Source of the DNA: JAYOFM01 sp038117225
GTDB taxonomy: Bacteria > Pseudomonadota > Alphaproteobacteria > Rhodospirillales > Casp-alpha2
Length of the DNA stretch: 19,392 bases
Direction of reading: 5' to 3'
Assembly (NCBI GenBank): GCA_038117225.1
Contig: JAYOFM010000075.1
Location: 1-19,392 of the forward strand
Part shown: piece by piece, positions 14,848 to 19,392 of the stretch
Position numbering within the stretch: position 1 is the first letter of the stretch
How the letters are laid out: every line of letters starts with the position of its first letter
The notes under the pieces: model-generated
What the model saw: only the letters and a program-made list of their open reading frames with translations
Database searches by the model: none
Told to the model about the DNA's origin: nothing
Program-made: the position numbers and the translations under genes

Positions 14848-15645
14848 ATGGCCGACGCCGCACCTCGCCCAACCCGGAATACCCCTGATTCGCCCGCGCC
14901 CGCCGCCGGTGTATCCGTCGTCGTGCCGGTCAAGGACGAAGCCGAGAATATCGCGCCGTTGGTGCGCGAGATCGTAGCTGCTCTGGCGGATGAACCTCGG
15001 TTCGAGATCGTTTACGTCGATGACGGCAGCGGCGACGGCACGTTGCCTCGCCTGACAGAATTGATGGCCGAGATTCCGCAACTGCGTGTCGTGCGCCACG
15101 CCGCAAGCGCCGGCCAAAGTACCGCCATCGCCACCGGCGTCGTCTGGGCGACCGGCGACATCATCGTCACCCTGGATGGTGACGGTCAGAATGACCCGGC
15201 CGACATTCCCGCCGCGCTGGTTCGTTTCCGCGAGCACGCGGGACCGGCGCCGGTGATGATTTGCGGCCATCGGGTCAATCGGCGTGACACCTGGTTGAAG
15301 CGATTATCCTCGCGGGTCGCCAATGGCGTGCGCGGCGGCATGCTTGGCGATGCGACGCCGGATACCGGATGCGGCCTCAAGGTTTTTTCGCGCGAGATTT
15401 TTCTGGCCATGCCGCGCTTCGACCATATGCACCGGTTCCTACCAGCGTTGATGATCCGCCAGGGCGGGTCGGCGGTGTCGGTGCCGGTCAACCACCGCCC
15501 GCGTGGCGGCGGCCAATCCAAGTACGGTCTATGGAACAGGCTGTGGGTCGGAATCGTCGATCTGTTCGGCGTTATGTGGCTGATCCGGCGCGCCGTGCGT
15601 CCCGATGTATCCGAGGTAACGGCGGACGCGAAGGACGCACCGTGA
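14848..15645 (+). CDS. GT2 family glycosyltransferase (polyprenyl-phosphate sugar synthase-like)
   Basis: A 265-residue family 2 glycosyltransferase of the dolichyl-phosphate-mannose synthase / ArnC type, which loads a sugar from a nucleotide donor onto a polyprenyl phosphate at the inner face of the membrane. The nucleotide-binding start is VSVVVPVKDEAENIAPLV, followed by IVYVDDGSGDGT, the metal-binding DGD at residues 110-112 in TLDGDGQNDP, and the acceptor region DTGCGLKVFSREIF with HRFLPALMIRQGG. Unlike ArnC it has no C-terminal pair of membrane helices, only one moderately hydrophobic stretch (about 228-250). ATG 14848 is the only good start; its ribosome site is weak. It opens an operon in which its TGA overlaps the GTG of the next gene. 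Sugar and carrier are inferred, not visible. Confidence 0.88.
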   Translation: MADAAPRPTRNTPDSPAPAAGVSVVVPVKDEAENIAPLVREIVAALADEPRFEIVYVDDGSGDGTLPRLTELMAEIPQLRVVRHAASAGQSTAIATGVVWATGDIIVTLDGDGQNDPADIPAALVRFREHAGPAPVMICGHRVNRRDTWLKRLSSRVANGVRGGMLGDATPDTGCGLKVFSREIFLAMPRFDHMHRFLPALMIRQGGSAVSVPVNHRPRGGGQSKYGLWNRLWVGIVDLFGVMWLIRRAVRPDVSEVTADAKDAP

Positions 15646-16373
15646 GCGGGCGCCTGATCTTTCGTTCGGCGGTGCTGTTCGTCTCGTTGGTCGCGCTTGG
15701 GGTGCTGCTGAAGACGACTGACCTTGGCGCACTATTCGACGCAGCGTGGATCGATGCGGATATCAAGGGGCAGGGGACGACGGGCAAGGCACTGTTCGTC
15801 GCTGCCGGCGCGGCCTTCGTCGCCATTGGTCTGCCGCGCCAGGCGGTGGCGTTTCTCGGTGGTTATGCCTTCGGTCTCGTCGAGGGCAGCATCCTGGCGT
15901 CGGTCGCGTTGGCATTTGGATGTGCCATGGCGTTCATCTATGCCCGGTTCATCGGTCGCGAGTGGGTGACTCGTCGGATTTCAGAGCGTATGCGTCGAAT
16001 CGATGCCTTCCTGGCCAACAATACCTTCGCCATGACGCTGCTGATTCGATTCCTGCCCGTCGGTAATAATCTGATGGTCAACCTGACGGCGGGGGTCTCG
16101 GGCGCCGGCGCTCTCGCCTTTATCGGCGGCAGCGCACTCGGCTATATCCCGCAAACCGTCATCTTCGCGCTCGTTGGATCCGGCATCGATATCGACCCGG
16201 TGTTCAGAATTGGCTTGGCCGTGGTGCTGTTCGCGGTATCCGGCGCCATGGGCGTGTTTCTTTACCGTCGTCATCGCCGTGGCCATCGCCTTGACCAGGA
16301 ACTCGAACGCGAGATCGGCGTCGACGATGATAGGACGACGGAATCAGCGGCGCCTCCGGTGACGGACCGGTGA
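15642..16373 (+). CDS. TVP38/TMEM64-like (DedA superfamily) membrane protein
   Basis: Inner-membrane protein of 243 residues with about five hydrophobic segments and a charged C-terminal tail. The VTT/DedA-superfamily features are GLPRQAVAFLGGYAFGLVEG, a small-residue helix (ALAFGCAMAFIYARFIGREWV), and the re-entrant motif LLIRFLPVGNNLMVNLTAG followed by FIGGSALGYIPQTVIF. The start is GTG at 15642, overlapping the previous stop (GTGA), with AAGGA 6 bases upstream; the frame is open from 15369 but that part lies inside the GT2 gene. Some DedA-superfamily members move or recycle undecaprenyl phosphate, which would fit its place between two lipid-carrier glycosyltransferases; this is inference. 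Its own stop overlaps the next start in the same way. Confidence 0.86.
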   Translation: MSGRLIFRSAVLFVSLVALGVLLKTTDLGALFDAAWIDADIKGQGTTGKALFVAAGAAFVAIGLPRQAVAFLGGYAFGLVEGSILASVALAFGCAMAFIYARFIGREWVTRRISERMRRIDAFLANNTFAMTLLIRFLPVGNNLMVNLTAGVSGAGALAFIGGSALGYIPQTVIFALVGSGIDIDPVFRIGLAVVLFAVSGAMGVFLYRRHRRGHRLDQELEREIGVDDDRTTESAAPPVTDR

Positions 16374-18019
16374 CGGCGACGCGCTGGTCGCCGATGGTCT
16401 GGGGCGGGCTCTGGCTGGTGACTGTCATCGCCGGACTTAGCTTGCGGCCGCCGCTGCCGGTCGATGAAACGCGGTATTTGTCGGTCGCCTGGGAAATGTG
16501 GCTGAGCGGCGACTTCCTTGTGCCGCATCTGAACGGTGAAACCTATAGCCATAAGCCGCCGCTGCTGTTTTGGATCATGCAGGCGGGCTGGACGGTGTTC
16601 GGTGTGGTTGAATGGTGGCCGCGGCTGGTCGCGCCGCTGTTCGCGCTGGCCAGCCTGTTTCTAACCGGTTCCCTTGCCCGCGCCCTGTGGCCCGACCGCC
16701 CGGCGATTGCCGATTGGGCGCCGGTGATCCTCGTCGGCAGTGTCTTCTGGGCGCTGTTTCAGACGCTGACCATGTTCGATACGCTGCTCGCCGCATTTAC
16801 CTTGTTGGCTTTGCTCGGGCTTGTCCGCTTCTGGCGGGGCGGCCACTGGCGCTGGATTGCTGTCGCTGGGTTGGCGATCGGACTCGGTGTGCTGGCCAAG
16901 GGACCGGCGATCCTGCTGCACGTGTTGCCGGTGGCGCTAACGGCGCCGCTGTGGGCGCCCGGGTTGGGCGGCGGCGGGTTGGCCACGACGATGCGCTGGC
17001 GGCGCTGGTATGGTGGGGTCGGTGTTGCGGTGCTGCTGGGTGTCGCGCTCGCCTTGGCGTGGGCGGTCCCGGCCGGCATCGCCGGTGGCGAGGCCTATCG
17101 CAATGCAATCTTCTGGGGCCAATCCGCCGGACGCATGGTCAATTCGTTCGCCCATGCTCGGCCGTTCTGGTGGTACGCGGCCGTGTTGCCCGGGTTGTTG
17201 CTGCCGTGGGCCGTGTGGCTGCCGGCGTGGCGGGCGTTGCGCATGGCGCTGTCGCCGGCGGGGAAACTGTTGGCGGACGGTGGTGTGCGCCTCTGCCTAA
17301 TCTGGTTCGCCGTCGCGGTTGCCGCGTTCTCCGCCATCAGCGGTAAACAATTGCACTACCTGTTGCCTGAATTTCCCGCGCTGGCACTGATTGTCGCGCG
17401 TCTGGTGACGACAATGGATGAGGCGAAACCTGTCCGCCGGATGGAGACCTGGCTACCCGCCATTCCGTTGGTTCTGGCTGGTGCCGCCGTGGCGATCGCA
17501 CCCTACGCGCCGATCGACTTTCGCAAACCCTATTGGTTCGACGTCGCCGATGCGGGGTGGGGGCTCTTGGCGGTCATGGTCGGCGTGATCGCGGCAAGTT
17601 GCTGGCGGGCGCGATCGGAGATCAGGCTCGCGGCCTTGGCGACGCTGTCGCCCGCACTGGTCCTTGTCATCCACTTCGGCGCCGCCGACGTGGTTGCGAC
17701 CTTTTACGATCTGCATCCGTTGGCACGCCAGATAAAGGCGTGGCAGGTCGAGGGCATCCCGGTCGCGCATTTCGGCAAGTACCACGCACAGTATCATTTT
17801 CTCGGCCGGCTTAATAAGCCGATTCCGGTGATTGGCGTGACCGATGGCGATCAGGCGGCGTTCGTGGCGGCCCATCCGAACGGCCGGGTCATCTCGTTAC
17901 ATGACCGCCTGCCGACGGTCGCCAAACCCGTCGCGGCGTATTCCTTCCGACGGCGGTTTGTCGCGGTTTGGGAGGTGACGGTCATTAAGGCACACCCGCG
18001 CATCACCCACCGAGATTGA
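16370..18019 (+). CDS. ArnT/PMT-like GT39-type membrane glycosyltransferase
   Basis: Polytopic inner-membrane transferase of 549 residues, about the length of ArnT. The first periplasmic loop contains the catalytic acidic pair in PVDETRYLSVAWEM (Asp32, Glu33), then SGDFLVPHLNGETYSHKPPLLFW, the diagnostic ArnT/PMT block. LAKGPAILLHVLPVAL and AISGKQLHYLLPEFPALAL follow in the helical region, and the C-terminal 120 residues form a soluble periplasmic domain. Family enzymes take a sugar from a polyprenyl-phosphate carrier and attach it to lipid A or protein outside the cytoplasm; acceptor and sugar are unknown here. The start is GTG 16370, overlapping the upstream TGA (GTGA). It is the last gene of the three-gene operon, 146 bases before groES. 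Confidence 0.9.
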   Translation: MTATRWSPMVWGGLWLVTVIAGLSLRPPLPVDETRYLSVAWEMWLSGDFLVPHLNGETYSHKPPLLFWIMQAGWTVFGVVEWWPRLVAPLFALASLFLTGSLARALWPDRPAIADWAPVILVGSVFWALFQTLTMFDTLLAAFTLLALLGLVRFWRGGHWRWIAVAGLAIGLGVLAKGPAILLHVLPVALTAPLWAPGLGGGGLATTMRWRRWYGGVGVAVLLGVALALAWAVPAGIAGGEAYRNAIFWGQSAGRMVNSFAHARPFWWYAAVLPGLLLPWAVWLPAWRALRMALSPAGKLLADGGVRLCLIWFAVAVAAFSAISGKQLHYLLPEFPALALIVARLVTTMDEAKPVRRMETWLPAIPLVLAGAAVAIAPYAPIDFRKPYWFDVADAGWGLLAVMVGVIAASCWRARSEIRLAALATLSPALVLVIHFGAADVVATFYDLHPLARQIKAWQVEGIPVAHFGKYHAQYHFLGRLNKPIPVIGVTDGDQAAFVAAHPNGRVISLHDRLPTVAKPVAAYSFRRRFVAVWEVTVIKAHPRITHRD

Positions 18020-18058
18020 TTTCAGCAGGCGTTTTCCGTGAATATATGACCGCCTTCG

Positions 18059-18088
18059 CTTGACAACGGACTTCAACCACCATACATC
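18059..18088 (+). promoter_or_regulatory. groESL promoter (heat-shock type, overlapping sigma-70-like)
   Basis: CTTGACA begins at 18059, giving a perfect -35 hexamer TTGACA at 18060-18065. Seventeen bases later is a weak -10 (TACATC, 18083-18088); read as an alphaproteobacterial sigma-32 site it is CTTGAC followed by CCATACAT. The CIRCE operator starts right after it, so repressor binding would cover the transcription start. Confidence 0.6.
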
Positions 18089-18089
18089 C

Positions 18090-18116
18090 CTGGCACTCAC
18101 TCATGATGAGTGCTAG
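18090..18116. promoter_or_regulatory. CIRCE operator (HrcA binding site)
   Basis: CTGGCACTC, nine bases, then GAGTGCTAG: the CIRCE inverted repeat (consensus TTAGCACTC-N9-GAGTGCTAA), with one mispaired position between arms. It stands 49 bases before the groES start. HrcA repression of groESL, released by heat, is well established for this element; hrcA itself is not in the window. Confidence 0.93.
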
Positions 18117-18165
18117 CAAATGTGTTCAAACCCAATCAAATCAGGCAATTAACGGAGTGAACGCC

Positions 18166-18456
18166 ATGAAATTTCGGCCACTTCACGACCGCGTGCTCGT
18201 CGAGCGCGTGGACCAGGAAGAAAAAACCGCGGGCGGTATCATCATCCCCGATACCGCGCAGGAAAAGCCCATGGAGGGCAAGATCATCGCCGCCGGTTCC
18301 GGCACGCGTGCCGATGACGGCAAAGTCACCCCGCTTGACGTCAAGAAGGGCGACCGGGTGCTGTTCGGCAAATGGTCCGGCACCGAAGTCAAGGTTGACG
18401 GCAAGGATCTGCTGATCATGAAAGAATCCGACATTCTCGGCATCATCGAGAAATAA
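18166..18456 (+). CDS. groES: Co-chaperonin GroES
   Basis: The 96-residue co-chaperonin that caps GroEL. MKFRPLHDRVLVERVDQEEKT is the canonical start, GGIIIPDTAQEKPMEGKIIA includes the mobile-loop region that docks on GroEL, and KKGDRVLFGKWSGTEVKVDG with the end MKESDILGIIEK is typical. The ATG at 18166 has GGAG 8 bases upstream; an in-frame ATG at 18103 lies inside the CIRCE operator and is ruled out. It is followed after 35 bases by groEL, forming the usual operon controlled by the CIRCE element and promoter ahead of it. Length is exactly that expected. Confidence 0.98.
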   Translation: MKFRPLHDRVLVERVDQEEKTAGGIIIPDTAQEKPMEGKIIAAGSGTRADDGKVTPLDVKKGDRVLFGKWSGTEVKVDGKDLLIMKESDILGIIEK

Positions 18457-18491
18457 CGTCGGCCAACGCTTACAAAGAGGATTGAGATACA

Positions 18492-19392
<901 letters not shown>

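Overview
The window is a compact stretch of moderately high-GC bacterial chromosome with 16 protein genes (one of them cut by the right edge) and one gene remnant. The gene content and signals suggest an alphaproteobacterium, possibly in or near the Rhodospirillales. The support is a groESL operon with a CIRCE operator and a CTTGAC-type heat-shock promoter, an S1C-like periplasmic protein typical of this class, and many GTG/TTG starts at overlapping gene junctions. That placement is inference from style, not from a marker gene. No rRNA, tRNA, CRISPR array, insertion sequence or integrase was seen, and no stretch longer than 300 bases lacks a gene.

Layout. Positions 1-140 hold no gene I can support. 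From 141 to 3951 four units run leftward: a CaiB/BaiF CoA-transferase, a 59-codon remnant of a metallo-beta-lactamase-fold gene (not previously obvious because it is short), an ArsJ-associated glyceraldehyde-3-phosphate dehydrogenase, and the organoarsenical exporter ArsJ. The last two form the known arsenate detoxification pair: the dehydrogenase makes 1-arseno-3-phosphoglycerate and ArsJ expels it. No arsR or arsC lies nearby in the window.

From 4072 to 5902 a small lipoprotein and a class I DNA photolyase run rightward. They meet a leftward group (uvrD helicase, prmA methyltransferase, a three-helix membrane protein, 9511 to 5899); photolyase and membrane protein share the bases of their stop codons in a single CTAG. 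Divergent from uvrD is a secreted HtrA/DegP-like protein with a PDZ domain in which all three protease catalytic positions are replaced. It converges on a ClC chloride channel/transporter with CBS domains, whose proton-glutamate position is valine. Leftward upstream of that is a hotdog thioesterase.

From 13333 rightward are fetA-fetB (YbbLM-type iron export ABC system) and then a tightly coupled three-gene operon: GT2 glycosyltransferase, TVP38/DedA-like membrane protein, and ArnT/PMT-like GT39 transferase, each junction being a GTGA overlap. Together they look like a lipid-carrier glycosylation route (charge the carrier, move or recycle it, transfer the sugar outside). The window ends with groES and the first 300 codons of groEL behind a CIRCE site.

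The observations most worth following are the catalytically dead HtrA-like protein, the carrier-glycosylation operon, the MBL remnant embedded before the ArsJ pair, and a pair of related short palindromic elements flanking the thioesterase-fetAB block.
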